Origin: Ramlibacter terrae
GTDB taxonomy: Bacteria; Pseudomonadota; Gammaproteobacteria; Burkholderiales; Burkholderiaceae_C
Reading direction: 5' to 3'
NCBI GenBank assembly: GCA_013127575.1
Contig: CP053418.1
Location: 4,712,001 to 4,776,000, forward strand
Length of the DNA stretch: 64,000 nt
Positions 1-10,810 of this stretch are shown piece after piece. The position numbers were made by a program, and so were the translations under genes. The stretch's first letter is position 1. Every line of letters begins with the position of its first letter. The notes beneath the pieces were generated by a model that had not been told where the DNA came from, did not search any database, and was given only the letters and a program-made list of their open reading frames with translations.

Positions 1-1408
1 CGCCGACCTTTGCGACGCAGGCTCGTTCATGGAATACGGCGCGCTGGCCGTTGCCGCGCAGCGCAGCCGCCGCAGCGAAGACGACTGGTCCGCAACACGC
101 CGGCCGACGGCATGGTGACCGGCATCGGCAGCGTGCAAGGCGCGCGCACCGTCGTCATGGCGTACGACGCCACGGTGCTCGCCGGCACGCAGGGCTGGCG
201 CAACCACCAGAAGACCGACCGGCTCCTCGGCATCGCGCTGAAGAACCGGCTGCCGGTGGTGCTGTTCGCCGAAGGCGGCGGCGGCCGGCCTGGCGACACC
301 GACCTGCCCGTGGTGGCCGGGTTGCACGTGCCCACCTTCGCCAGCTTCGCCCGCCTCAACGGGCAGGTGCCGGTGGTCGGCATCGCGGCCGGCCGCTGCT
401 TCGCGGGCAATGCCGCCCTGCTCGGCTGCTGCGACGCGATCATCGCCACGCGCGGCTCCAACATCGGCATGGGCGGCCCGGCCATGGTCGAAGGCGGCGG
501 CCTCGGCGTCTTCCGGCCGGAGGACATCGGCCCCTCGCCGGTGCAGCACGCCAATGGCGTGATCGACGTGCTGGTGGACGACGAGGCGCAGGCGGTCGAC
601 GTCGCCCGGCGCTACCTCGGCTACTTCCGGGGGCCGGCCGCCAGTTTCACCGCGCCCGACGCCGCCGCGCTGCGCGGCGTGGTGCCCGAGAACCGGCTGC
701 GGGTGTACGACAGCCGCGCCGCCCTGGCCGGCCTCGTGGACGCCGGGTCGCTGCTCGAACTGCGCACCGGCTTCGGCGTCGGCATCCACACGGCGCTCGG
801 CCGCGTCGAGGGTCGCGCGGTCGGGTTGATGGCGAACAATCCGCAGCACCGGGTGGCGCGATCGACGCCGACGCGGCCGACAAGGCCGCGCGCTTCACGC
901 AGCTCTGCAACGCCCATGGGCTGCCGATCGTGAGCCTGGTCGACACGCCCGGCTTCATGGTCGGGCCTGCGATCGAGGAACAGGCGCAGGTGCGGCACGT
1001 CAGCCGCATGTTCATCGCCGCCGCCCACCTGCGGGTGCCCTTCTTCAGCGTGGTGCTGCGCAAGGGCTACGGCCGGGCGCGATGGCCATGGCCGCCGGCG
1101 GCTTCCACGCGCCGGATTTCACCGTCGCCTGGCCGAGCGGCGAGTTCGGCGGCATGGGCCTCGAAGGCGCGGTGCGGCTCGGTTACCGCAAGGAACTCGA
1201 GGCCGTGCCGGAAGGTCCGCGGCGGCAGGCGCTGTACGACGAATTGGTGACACGGCAATACCAGGCGGGCCGGGCCATGAACATGGCGGCGACGCTGGAG
1301 ATCGACGCGGTGATCGACCCGGCCGAGACGCGCGGCTGGATCGCCCGCGGGCTGGCATCCACGCGCACTGCCCCGTCGCCAACTTCACACGCCATCGACG
1401 CCTGGTAA
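1..1408 (+). CDS. acyl-CoA carboxylase carboxyltransferase subunit, 5' end outside window
   Basis: Carboxyltransferase subunit of a biotin-dependent acyl-CoA carboxylase (acetyl-, propionyl- or methylcrotonyl-CoA type), which transfers CO2 from biotin to an acyl-CoA in the cytoplasm. The start lies left of the window. Readable landmarks are GMVTGIGSV, GSNIGMGGPAM and, in the C-terminal half, LVDTPGFMVGP followed by AMAMAAGGF and SGEFGGMGLEGAV. The frame changes near 95, 850 and 1075; each junction is repaired by restoring one base of a CCTGG (for example PQHLGGAID instead of PQHRVARST). It is most likely one intact gene with sequence errors. No biotin carboxylase gene is visible, so the substrate cannot be decided. 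Confidence 0.8.
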
Positions 1409-1478
1409 CGCGGCAATTCACCCCACGGGTCGGCCGTGCTTGAGTAGCATCCCGGCTTTGCCACTCCGACTGGAACGG

Positions 1479-2734
1479 ATGCTGATCTTCGCGAGCGTCG
1501 TCATTGCCCGGTGGTCGCGCTGGTCTACGTGAACCTGAGCGCGGGAGAGCGCCGGGTCTCCCATGAGATCGAACACCTGTACCCGGTCGACGACCCGCAG
1601 TTCTACCGCGCCATGGGCATGCTGCTCGGGCCCGACATCGTGCGCGGCAACCGCGCCACCGAACTGGTGAACGGCGACCAGATCTTCCCGTCGATGCTCG
1701 AAGCGATCCGCTCGGCGAAGAAGACGGTGCTGTTCGAAACCTTCATCTACTGGTCGGGCGAGATCGGCGACCAGTTCGCCGACGCGCTGTCCGAGCGGGC
1801 GCGCGCCGGCGTCAAGGTGCACGTGCTGCTGGACTGGGTCGGCAGCATGGAGGTGGACCATTCCATGCTCGACGAGATGAAGAAGGCGGGCGTGGAGGTC
1901 CACTTCTTCCACCCGCTGCGCTGGTACAACCTGGGCCGCATCAACAACCGCACCCACCGCAAGCTGCTGATCGTCGACGGCTGCGTCGGGTTCACCGGCG
2001 GCGTCGGCATCGCCACGCCCTGGACCGGCCACGCCGAGGACGCCGACCACTGGCGCGATTCGCACTTCCGCGTCGAAGGCCCGGTGGTGGCGCAGATGCA
2101 GAGCGTGATGCTCTCCAACTGGAGCAAGACCACCGGCTACATCCTGCACGGGCCCGACTACTTCCCGGAGCTGGCCGAGGCCGGCACGCAGGACGCGCAG
2201 ATGTTCTCCAGCTCGCCCAGCGCCGGCAGCGACAGCATGCAGGTGATGTACCTGATGGCCATCACCGCCGCGGTGAAGACCATCGACGGCCAGCGCCTAC
2301 TTCGTGCCCGACGAGATGGCGCGCGTGGCGCTGGTGGCCGCGCTCGAGCGCGGGGTGCGCGTGCGCATCATCACGCCCGGCCGCCACACCGACCAGAAGG
2401 CGGTGCGCCGCGCCTCGCGCGCCCTATGGGGCGACCTGCTCGATGCCGGCGTGCAGATCCACGAGTACCAGCCGACCATGTACCACTGCAAGATGATGAT
2501 CGTGGACGGCAAGCTCACCTCGGTCGGTTCCACCAACTTCGACCCGCGCTCCTTCCACCTGAACGACGAAGCCAACCTGAACATCTACGACCGCGAGTTC
2601 GCCGAGCGCATGACGAAGGTGTTCGAGCAGGACTGGGACGCAGCAAGCGCATCACGCGCGAGGCGTGGGAGAACCGGCCGCTGCGCGAAAAGATCCAGGA
2701 GCACGTGACGGCCCTGCTCGCGCCGATGCTGTAA
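1479..2734 (+). CDS. phospholipase D-family cardiolipin synthase-like protein
   Basis: Membrane-associated PLD-superfamily enzyme, probably a cardiolipin synthase joining phosphatidyl groups at the inner membrane. It has the two catalytic HxKxxxxD motifs: HRKLLIVDG around 1955-1980 and HCKMMIVDG around 2487-2512, the second followed by STNFDPRSF. The ATG at 1479 gives a hydrophobic N-terminus (MLIFASVVIA), but a one-base shift near 1508 (CCTGG read as CCGG) separates it from the next frame. Further shifts occur near 2291 and 2640. The repaired length is about 419 residues, normal for the family. The choice between ClsA/B/C types is not made here. Confidence 0.8.
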
Positions 2735-2746
2735 GGTCGCGCGCAG

Positions 2747-3347
2747 ATGGATTTCTTTTCTCTCGGCGGCCGTGGCCGCCGCCTTCGGCTGGGCGCTGCG
2801 CGTGCGCGACCGGGGCCAGCGCATCGCGTTGCTGGCGGGCTATCTCTCGCGCTACCGCATCGAAAAGCACATGGAGACGCTGGCCGAAGGCTACCTGCGC
2901 GCCCTCGGCGAGGGCGACCCGCAGCGGCGCGAGCAGATCTGGGAGCTGCTGCACCCGACCGAGCAGGAGCTGTGCGGGCAACTGGCGCGGCTTGCCGGCG
3001 ACATCGCCTCCGCCGACGAGGCGCAGGTGCGCGTGAGCAAGCTGCCGGTTTGGCTGCCGTTCGCCACCCGCCTGAAGCCCGCGACCTTCGACCTGCGCGC
3101 CGCCCTCGCCCTGCACGCCGCCGGGCTGCGCGAAGCACTGCGCGAGCGCGACGGCATGCCGGCGCGCGAACGCGCCTTCACGGCGTCGGCCGAACTGTTC
3201 CTGCTGCAGCACACCTGCCACTGGTTCTGCAAGTCGCGGTTCATCGCTTCGGCCCGCCTGCTGGCGCGGCACAAGACCTCGTACGAGCAGGTCGTCGCCG
3301 CGGTGCTGCCGCAGACGCGGGCGGCCTACACGGCGCTGGTGGCCTGA
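2747..3347 (+). CDS. conserved hypothetical protein, ~200 aa
   Basis: I do not recognise a named family. The protein is mostly alpha-helical by composition, with a short hydrophobic N-terminus (AAVAAAFGWAL) that could be an anchor or signal segment, and a C-terminal part rich in Trp, His and Cys (HTCHWFCKSRF). It begins 12 bases after the PLD-family gene on the same strand, so the two are probably co-transcribed. The ATG at 2747 is out of frame with the main body by one base near 2760; the in-frame ATG at 2772 would be the alternative start. Function unknown. Confidence 0.6.
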
Positions 3348-3348
3348 T

Positions 3349-4458
3349 TCAGCCCTTCGACCACGAGATGGTGCCTTGCGGCAGCACCCAGTCTTGCGGC
3401 CGGTGCGGTCGGCCACCACGACGGGCTTGGCGGCGGGCGTCGGCACGGTGGTGAGGGTCTTGGCCAGCTGCAGCGGCTTCGCGGCGCGCGTCGCCACCGC
3501 GTGCTGCGCCCGCACGGGGGCGGCTTCCACCGACGGGGCCGGCACGTAGTTGATGTGCGTCATCGCGTAGCCGGTCGGCGCGCCGGCGATGCGTTCGTGC
3601 AGCGCTTCGGCCTGCGCGGCGCCCACCCGCACGTTGCGGATGTGGCGCAGCGTCTCCACCGGCAGCTCGGGTGTTGCCGCCGCTCCACTGGCGGCGGGCC
3701 TTGCTGGAGAGGTTGTAGTAGATCGAGACGCCTTCGCGCAGCTTGACCGCGCGCATCTCCGGCGTCAGGTCGAGCCCGGCGATGCGGCGGCTGCTCCACG
3801 TGGCCGCTTCCCGCAGCAGCACGGCGGCCGCATGCACGGCCTCAATCGGGTCGTTCGGGTTGCTCAGGCCGACCGCCTTGGCCGTGCCCGGCTCGAACTG
3901 CGCCAATCCGTGGCTGGTCACGCCGTTCTTGCCCATGCCGGCGCGCGGCACCCACGTGGTCTCGGCATTGATCACGCCATACACATCGCGGTAGTCGAGG
4001 CCCACCTCGTCCAGCTCCGCCAGTTCGGCGGCGGACTGCGCCAGCAGCAGGCGCGAGCGCGGATCCGGCGTGGCCAGCTTGCGCGTGCCCACCCGCACCG
4101 CCATCCAGCGCACTTCGGCGCGGAGCTTCTCGTAGTAGCGGGGGCTGGGCTCCGCGTCGGCCAGCACGGCGAACAGGGCGGGCTGCGTCGCGGGCGAAGC
4201 GATCGCCGCCGCCGCGGGCCGGACGGCCGGGCTCTGCACCACGGCCGCGGCCGGCGCGGCCGCCTGCACGACCGCTTGCATCACCGGCTTCGCCACCGCC
4301 GCGGCGGCCTCGAGTCCGGCGGGCGCCGCGGCAACCGGCATCACCGCCGGAGCACGGAAGCTGGCGCCGGTGACGCCGGCAGCCATGCAGGCCAGCGCCA
4401 CGATGCCAAGGGCGCCGTTGGCGCGGCGGACGGGGGTGGGGGCTCCATTTTCCGACAT
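3349..4458 (-). CDS. lytic transglycosylase-like SLT-domain protein
   Basis: Probably a periplasmic peptidoglycan lytic transglycosylase, cleaving the MurNAc-GlcNAc bond. It starts with a short charged segment and a hydrophobic stretch (ALGIVALACMAAGVTGA), then an Ala/Pro-rich linker, then an SLT-like domain with YGVINAETTW (the Glu is the likely catalytic acid) and SHGLAQFEPGTAKAVG, the counterpart of the family GLMQ..PGTA motif. The C-terminal tail is low complexity. Frame changes occur near 3670 and 3403 (the latter a CCTGG read as CTGG); the true C-terminus ends VLPQGTISWSKG. Its stop lies only one base beyond that of the convergent neighbour at 3347. Confidence 0.65.
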   Translation of the reverse strand: MSENGAPTPVRRANGALGIVALACMAAGVTGASFRAPAVMPVAAAPAGLEAAAAVAKPVMQAVVQAAAPAAAVVQSPAVRPAAAAIASPATQPALFAVLADAEPSPRYYEKLRAEVRWMAVRVGTRKLATPDPRSRLLLAQSAAELAELDEVGLDYRDVYGVINAETTWVPRAGMGKNGVTSHGLAQFEPGTAKAVGLSNPNDPIEAVHAAAVLLREAATWSSRRIAGLDLTPEMRAVKLREGVSIYYNLSSKARRQWSGGNTRAAGGDAAPHPQRAGGRRAGRSAARTHRRRADRLRDDAHQLRAGPVGGSRPRAGAARGGDARREAAAAGQDPHHRADARRQARRGGRPHRPQDWVLPQGTISWSKG

Positions 4459-4583
4459 GCATGTCTGACCCGTCCTACATTTGGAGTTCCTCCCGTCCTA
4501 CATGCCAGAACTTGAATAAGTCACGGATTGGCGACGAGATCGCCGAACTTGCGCATGAAGCTCTGCCGTTCGGCGAAGTTGAC

Positions 4584-4826
4584 TCAGCCGTGCAGCCGCT
4601 CAAACCTCTGCCGCAGGCGCCCTTCGACCTCGAGCGTGCCGAAGAACATGGCGTGCGGCCGCACCCACAACCCGGAGGCGTTGTGGAGCGGCCGGTACAC
4701 CACCAGCGGCTCGAGCGTTTCGCTGTGCCGCGCCACCCCGATCACTTCGTACTCGCCGCCCTTGTAGTGGCGGTAACGGCCCGGTGGCGTATCGGGCAGC
4801 GGCGGCAGGTCGTCGGTGGCGTTCAT
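4584..4826 (-). CDS. DUF1653 domain protein
   Basis: Small cytoplasmic protein of 80 residues with the DUF1653 pattern: GRYRHYKGGEYEVIGVARHS near the N-terminus, then LVVYRPL, and WVRPHAMFFGTLEVEG. Biochemical function is unknown. Its ATG overlaps the stop of the upstream AEC carrier gene (ATGA, 4823-4826), so it is probably translationally coupled to it. After the TGA the same frame stays open for 19 more codons and ends with an unrelated-looking tail; this is treated as chance (see findings). Confidence 0.75.
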   Translation of the reverse strand: MNATDDLPPLPDTPPGRYRHYKGGEYEVIGVARHSETLEPLVVYRPLHNASGLWVRPHAMFFGTLEVEGRLRQRFERLHG

Positions 4827-5790
4827 GGATGCAGCAGCGCGACGGCCGCCGAGAAGGTGAGGAAGGCGGCTGCCGTGGTCAGCAGGATGATCCGGGCGAT
4901 GCGGCCGTTGTCGGCGCCGAACCGTTCGGCCAGCAGCGCGACGTTGCTGGCGCTGGGCAGCGCCGCCACCAGCACCATCACCATCAGGGTGAACGCGTCG
5001 AGCGGAACCCCGGCGGCGCGCGCGGCGGTGCCCACGCACCACACCAGCAGCGGATGCAGGATGAGCTTGATCAGCGCCGGCGGGACGAAGTCGGCCGCGG
5101 GCATCGGCCCGTGGTCTTCGGCCGCGGCGACATATTGCGAACGCGCCAGCACCGCGCCGATCGTGAACAGCGCCACCGGCGACGCCGCATCGGCCAGCAG
5201 GCCGATCGTGTTCATCACCGGCGCCACCGGCTTCAGGCCGAGTGCGGACGACACGCCGCCGAGCACGATGGCCCGGGGCATCGGGTTGAGGGCGACGCCC
5301 TTGAGCGCCTTCTTCGCCGCTTCGGACGCGCCGTGTTCGTCAGCGCCGTCCAGCCGCGACAGCGCGATGCACAGCGAGCTGGTGACCACCAGGTCGATCA
5401 GGATGGTGAGGATGGCCGGGCCCGCGGCGCGCGCGCCGAGCAGCGCCACCAGCAGCGGCACGCCCATGAAGCCGGTGTTGGGGAAGGCGGCCACCAGCGC
5501 GCCGAAGGAAGCGTCGTTCCAGCGGATGCGGTCGTTCATGCTGAATTTCACGGTTCCGGCCACGACGAGCAGCGCGCACACCACCCACGTGCCCATGGCC
5601 GCCGGATCGAGCAGTTGCGCGATGGGCGTGCTGGCCCCGAACCGGTACAGCATGCAGGGCAGCGCGAAGAACAGCACGAAGGTATTCAGCCCCCGATGGC
5701 CTCGAAAGGCAGCATGCGGCGGCGCGCGGCGACATACCCCGCCAGCACGAGCGCGAAAAACGGAAACGTGATCAGCAGGATGTCAAGCAC
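4823..5790 (-). CDS. AEC (auxin efflux carrier) family transporter
   Basis: Inner-membrane carrier of the AEC family, whose bacterial members export or import small organic acids such as malonate. The protein is almost entirely hydrophobic segments with the family feature AAFPNTGFMGVPL in the N-terminal half and a long cytoplasmic loop in the middle (DGADEHGASEAAKKAL). The best start is GTG at 5790 (LDILLITFPFFALVLAGYV). One base is missing near 5688, where FEAIGGLNTFVLFFALP should be continuous. It is first in a two-gene unit with the overlapping DUF1653 gene. The substrate cannot be inferred. Confidence 0.75.
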
Positions 5791-5891
5791 GGGCGTATTG
5801 TCCCTGCAACCACCCGCGCGGCCCGCCGGGGGCGGCCGGGCCCGGCCGTTATGATTTGCCGCTCCCCTCGCAGTACCCCCTTCCGCCCTCG

Positions 5892-7962
5892 ATGTCCGCC
5901 GGACTGAACCTCGCCCAGCAAGAAGCCGTCAACTACCTGCACGGGCCCTGCCTCGTGCTCGCGGGCGCGGGCTCGGGCAAGACGCGCGTCATCACGCACA
6001 AGATCGCGCGCCTGATCCGGCGGGGCTGGAGGCCGACCGCATCGCCGCCATCACCTTCACCAACAAGGCCGCCGCCGAGATGCGCGAGCGGGCCAAGTCG
6101 CTGGTGGGCCGCGATGCGAAGAAGGTGTTGATCTGCACCTTCCACGCGCTGGGCGTGCGGATGATGCGCCAGGACGGCGCCGCGCTCGGCCTCAAGCCGC
6201 AGTTCTCCATCCGGACACCGACGACGTCACCAGCATCCTGAAGGACGCCGGCGGCACCACCGACGCGGCGACGGCGCGCACCGGCAATGGACGATCAGCG
6301 GCTGGAAGAACGCCGGCCTGAACGCGGCCCGGCGGCGGCGCAGGCCAAGGACGGCGACGAGCAGATGATCGCCAAGATCATGGCCCGCTACGAAGAACGC
6401 TTGGCCGCGTACCAGAGCGTCGACTTCGACGACCTGATCGGCATGCCGCTGCGGCTGCTGCGCGACCATCCCGAGGTGCGCGAGAAGTGGCAGAAGGCGA
6501 TGGGCCACGTGCTCGTCGACGAGTACCGGACACCAACGCCACGCAGTACGAACTGCTCAAGTTGCTGGTGGGCGAGCGCGGCCGTTTCACGGCGGTGGGC
6601 GACGACGACCAGTCGATCTACGGCTGGCGCGGCGCCACGCTGGACAACCTGCGCAAGCTGCCGGTCGACTACCCGACGCTCAAGGTCATCAAGCTGGAGC
6701 AGAACTACCGTTCCACCAGCGCCATCCTGCGCGCGGCCAACAACGTGATCGGCCCCAATCCCAAGCTGTTCCCGAAGACGCTCTTCTCCGAACTGGGCGA
6801 AGGCGAGCCGGTGCGCGTGGTCGACTGCGACAGCGAGGAGCACGAAGCCGAACGCATGGTGGCGCGCATCCAGTCGATCCGCGCCAACGGCCAGGCCACC
6901 GAGTGGAAGGACTTCGCGGTGCTGTACCGCGCCAACCACTGCGCGCGCGTGCTGGAGCAGGCGCTGCGCAAGGCCGCCATCCCCTACAAGGTCTCGGGCG
7001 GCCAGAGCTTCTTCGACCGCGCCGAGATCCGCGACCTCTGCGCGTGGCTGCGGCTGTGGGTGAACAACGACGACGACCCGGCCTTCCTGCGCTGCGTGAC
7101 GACGCCCAAGCGCGGCATCGGGCACCAGACGCTGGGCAGCCCGGGCGAGTTCGCGGGCAAGTACAAGCTGAGCCTGTTCGAGGCGCTGTTCTCGTCCTCG
7201 CTCGGCAGCGTGCTCGCCGCGCGTGCCGTGGGCAGCCTGCACGAGTTCGGCCGCTACGTGAACGACCTCGAATACCGCGCGCGGCACACGGTCGGCGCCG
7301 AAGACGCCAAGGCTTTCCTGCTGGAGTGGCTGAAGGAGATCGGCTACGAGAAGCACCTGTACGACGGCGAGGACAACGAAAAGGTGGCGGCGGCGCGCTG
7401 GACCAACGTGCTGGACTTCATCGACTGGATGTCCAAGCGCTGCGGCGGCGAGATCGACGACGCGGCCGGCGTGGCCATCCCCAGCGAGCGCAAGAGCCTG
7501 CTGGAGGTGGCGCAGACGATCGCGCTGCTCTCCACGATCAGCGAGCGCGAGAAGGACCAGAACGTCGTCACGCTGTCGACGCTGCACGCGTCCAAGGGCC
7601 TGGAGTGGCCGCACGTGATGCTGGTCGCCTGCGTCGAGGGCATGCTGCCCTTCAAGCCCGAGGACGAGGAAGGCAAGACCGTCAGCGAAGCCTTCGCCGC
7701 ACGCCTGCAGGAAGAACGCCGGCTGATGTACGTGGGCATCACGCGCGCGCAGCGCACGCTGGCCGTGAGCTGGAGCAAGAAGCGCAAGAAGGGCCGCGAG
7801 CTCGTGGTGGCGCAGCCGAGCCGCTTCATCGCGGAGATGGCGCTCAACAAGATCACGACGCGGGAGGACCCGCGCGAGAAGCTCAAGGCGCTGCGGGCGG
7901 AGTTCGCGAAGAAGAGCGCGGAGTCCATCGCGGCCGCCGCCGCCGCTGCCGGCGCGCCATGA
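5892..7962 (+). CDS. rep: ATP-dependent DNA helicase Rep (UvrD/Rep SF1A)
   Basis: SF1A 3'-5' DNA helicase acting at replication forks. Helicase motifs are readable in order: Q-motif and Walker A (LAGAGSGKTRVITHKIARL), ITFTNKAAAEMRERA (Ia), CTFHALGVRM, VDEYQDTNATQYELL (II, after repair), GDDDQSIYGWRGA (III), EQNYRSTSAIL (IV), VTLSTLHASKGLEWPHVML (V) and EERRLMYVGITRAQ (VI). Five one-base deletions, near 6027, 6213, 6287, 6320 and 6529, all fall in CCTGG or CCAGG; repair gives about 691 residues, close to Rep. The ATG at 5892 is preceded by a possible -10 (TATGAT near 5852). Divergent from the AEC gene. Confidence 0.9.
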
Positions 7963-8352
7963 AAGGCTGGCTGGTGGGGGCGCTGCTCTGCGGCGCATCG
8001 GTGTGCATGGCGCAGGCGCCGTGCCCGCGGCCGGCCGAAAGCGGGCTGGCCCAGATGCTCGGACTCTGGCGCGCCGAATTCGGGGCCTCTGGCAAGGCGC
8101 CACGCTGCTGATCGAGCCGCACCCCGAAGACGAAAGCAGCTTTCGCGGCGGCATCAACCGCAATGGCGAACGCGGCGTGGTGGCGGGCGACCTCGAACGC
8201 GGCGAGCTCTCGCTGCGCGAGTCGGACGACGGCAAGCGCCTCTACGCGGTCTGGACCGGGAACGTGGTCGACGGCTCCTGCGGCCGCGAGATCCGCGGCA
8301 CTGGCAGGCGGAAGACGAGACGCCGCGGACCTTCATTCTGCGCAAGCACTAG
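7959..8352 (+). CDS. small secreted hypothetical protein
   Basis: Exported protein of about 130 residues with an obvious signal peptide (MKGWLVGALLCGASVCMAQA). The mature part reads LAQMLGLWRAEF, GLWQGATLLIEPHPEDE, SSFRGGINRNGERGVVAGDL and ends TFILRKH. It resembles the lipocalin/avidin-like beta-rich exported proteins of Burkholderiales, but I do not assign a family. The ATG overlaps the stop of rep (ATGA). Two one-base losses are needed to keep the frame, near 8090 and near 8306 (CACCTGGCAGG read as CACTGGCAGG). Confidence 0.55.
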
Positions 8353-8397
8353 GCCCGCGGTCCGCGCTGCGCCCCCGGGCTGCCGCTACCATTCGCC

Positions 8398-9529
8398 ATG
8401 CTCCGCAATTTCCTCATCGCCGCTGCGCTGCCCCCGGCCTCCGCCGCCTACGCCCGGGACGCCGGCTGGCAATCGTGTTCGGCCCCGGGCAACGCCGCCG
8501 ACCGCCTTTCCTGCTTCGACCGCTGGGCCGAAACGCAGCGCGCCAAGCCCGCTGCCGCAACCACGCCGAGCACGGTCGTGCCCGCCGCCTCGGCGCTGGA
8601 GTCGCCCGCCACGGCCGCCGCGCTGCCGCCGCCCGTGACCACCGGGCCGTGGCGCAACCTGCGCCTGACGTCGCTGGAGGGCTGCCACGACACCAACTAC
8701 TCGCAGCTTTCGCGCTACTGGGAGCTGGAGCCCGGCGCCGACTGCGGCACCTTCGGCATCCGCGGCTACCGGCCGCTCACGCTCGCCCCTGGTGACGTCG
8801 GACACGGTCAACCGCCGGCCCTCCTCCGGCAACCCCGCCAACAACGCGGCCGGCGACATCGACTACCGCAACACCGAGACGCGGTTGCAGCTCTCCGTCC
8901 GCACCAAGGTCGCGCAGGGCCTGCTGCGTCCGCTCGCGCCGCAGGGCAGCGACTCGCTCTGGATCGGCTATACGCAGCAGTCGTACTGGCAGCTGTTCAG
9001 CCCCGGCCTGTCGCGCCCGTTCCGCAGCACCGACCACGAGCCGGAGCTGATCTACGTGCTGCCGCTGCAAGGCGCGAAGGACGGCGAATGGCGCCTGCGC
9101 TATGGCGGCGTCGGGGTGGTGCACCAGTCCAATGGCCAGTCGCTGCCCTATTCCCGCAGCTGGAACCGCGTCTACGCGATGGTCGGCGCCGAGGGCGGGC
9201 CGTTCCAGCTGCATGCCCGCGCCTGGTACCGGCTGCCCGAAGACGCGGTCGACAACGACAACCCCGGCATCAGCAACTACATCGGCCGCGGCGAACTGCG
9301 CGGGAGCTGGCAGGTGAACCGCGACAACATCGTGGCGGCCACGGGGCGCCATTCGCTCAAGAGCAACGGCCGCGGCTCCGTGCGGCTGGAGTGGTTCCGC
9401 GCCCCGGGCCCCGACAGCGGCGGGCTGCAGTTGCACACGCAACTGTTCACCGGGTTCGGCGACAGCCTGCTCGACTACAACCGCAAGCGCACGGTGTTGA
9501 GCCCGGGCTTCAGCCTGGTCGAATGGTGA
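8398..9529 (+). CDS. pldA: outer-membrane phospholipase A1
   Basis: Outer-membrane phospholipase A (OMPLA), a calcium-dependent beta-barrel esterase that removes phospholipids from the outer leaflet. The catalytic signature HQSNGQS (His and Ser of the triad) starts at about 9121 and is followed by YSRSWNRVYAMVG, which carries the Asn. Barrel strands continue to the C-terminal FSLVEW, with a terminal aromatic residue as in outer-membrane proteins. An N-terminal signal peptide is followed by a two-cysteine segment (WQSCSAPGNAADRLSCFD) and an Ala/Pro linker absent from the short enterobacterial form. One extra C near 8788 (GCCCTGG read as GCCCCTGG) breaks the frame. Repaired length is 376 residues. 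Convergent with the next gene, one base apart. Confidence 0.88.
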
Positions 9530-9530
9530 G

Positions 9531-10468
9531 TCAGGTGAGCCGGTGCCCCACCGGCTCCAGCAACGGCGGCAGGTCGCGCTCGCCGAGCGCCTCCAGCAGG
9601 TCCACCTCGATGATCCGCGTGATCGCGTCCAGCGGCAGGTGGTTGGCGGCCAGCCCGAACGGCTCCTCGATCTCGTCGCCGAGCGCGTCGAGCCCGAAGA
9701 AGGTGTAGGCCACGATGGCGACCACGAACGGCGTCATGAAGCCCACCGTGTCGACCAGCCCGAAGGGCAGCAGGAAGCAATAGAGCCACGCCGTCCGGTG
9801 CAGCAGCAGCGTGTACGGAAAGGGCATGGGCGTGGTCTTGATGCGCTCGCAGCCCGCCGCCGCCGGCCAGGCCGGTCAGCGAGGCATCCATGTCCGCCGC
9901 CACCGGCGCGTCGACGCGCCGGGCGCGCAGCAGCCGGCCCAGGTCGTCGCCGATGCGGCGCAGCAGGTACTCGGTGCCGCGTCCCGACGCGGCGAATCCG
10001 GCGACGTCGCGCTCGGGCAGCAGGCGGCGCAGGTCGGGCGTGGTCGTCGGTCTCGCGCAACTGGTGCCGCAGCGCGTGGCCGAACGCGATGGTGGCCAGG
10101 ACCATGTGCGTGCGCGGGTCTTCGGGCTCCTCGCGGCGCGCCGGCTGCTCGAAGTGCAGCAGCGTCTGCAGCTGCCGCGCGAAACTGCGCGAGCGCGAGG
10201 CTACGTCGGCCCACAGCTTGCGCGCCTCCCAGTAGCGGTCGTAGGCCGCGTTGTTGCGGAAGCCGAGGAAGATCGCCAGCGCCAGGCCGATCAGCGAGAA
10301 CGGCACGGTGGTGAGCGTGACCTTCCATTGCCACACGAAGCCGTGCGTCAACGTGACGGCCACGGCCACGCCGGTGCAGATGGCGAGTTCGTAGGCGATG
10401 TGCGGCAGCACCGAGCCGCGCAGGATGAAGAACAGGTGGGCCCCGTGGGGGCGGTCGCGGACGATCAT
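9531..10468 (-). CDS. bestrophin-family (UPF0187) membrane protein
   Basis: Integral membrane protein of the bacterial bestrophin family, pentameric ion channels. Typical features are the N-terminal MIVRDRPHGAHLFFILRGSV, the first membrane segment, the LGFRNNAAYDRYWEARKLW motif and the C-terminal LDALGDEIEEPFGLAANHLP. The frame breaks at two places: near 10050 in the cytoplasmic helical region and near 9840, where CERIKTTPMPFPYT should follow. The physiological ion and role are not known. It ends one base from pldA on the opposite strand, with no room for a separate terminator. Confidence 0.85.
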
Positions 10469-10630
10469 GGGGTGCCGATCCTAGCAACGCCGGCGCGCCC
10501 TTTGGTGGGACGGCTCCCACCCTCCCGCGGCCTGGTTCCTTTCGCCGCGCAACCGCGTTCCCGGTCATCGTGGAGCGGTGATCCCTAGGACGCCTCCGGC
10601 GGCTTCGGCCCACGCGAACGAAAGAACGAG

Positions 10631-10810
10631 ATGAACAAGGACCCGGTACAGGGCGTCGCCAAGGATGTGGCCGGCAAGGTGCAGGAGACGGCGGGCCGGG
10701 TGACCGGCAACCGCGAGCAGGAAGCCAAGGGCGTGCTGGGCCAGGTCGAAGGCAAGGGCCAGAAGGCGCTGGGCGATGCCAAGGAAATCGTCGAGAACGC
10801 GAAGAAGTGA
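10631..10810 (+). CDS. CsbD family stress-response protein
   Basis: Small hydrophilic CsbD-like protein of 59 residues (MNKDPVQGVAKDVAGKVQET...), with the repeated helical K-V/A-G-Q-E pattern of the family. CsbD proteins are induced by general stress; their molecular function is unknown. The ATG at 10631 follows a purine-rich stretch (GAACGAAAGAACGAG). The gene is intact and leads a two-gene unit with the GTG-started small ORF that overlaps its stop. Upstream, 10504-10521 holds an inverted repeat (GGTGGGA...TCCCACC) that may be a control site. Confidence 0.85.
   Translation: MNKDPVQGVAKDVAGKVQETAGRVTGNREQEAKGVLGQVEGKGQKALGDAKEIVENAKK

Noticed and set aside
6388..8235. Very long minus-strand open frame opposite rep
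   Set aside because: It mirrors the codons of the helicase gene in a GC-rich genome, is rich in Arg, Ala and Pro, has no recognisable domain, and the sense strand carries all SF1 motifs.
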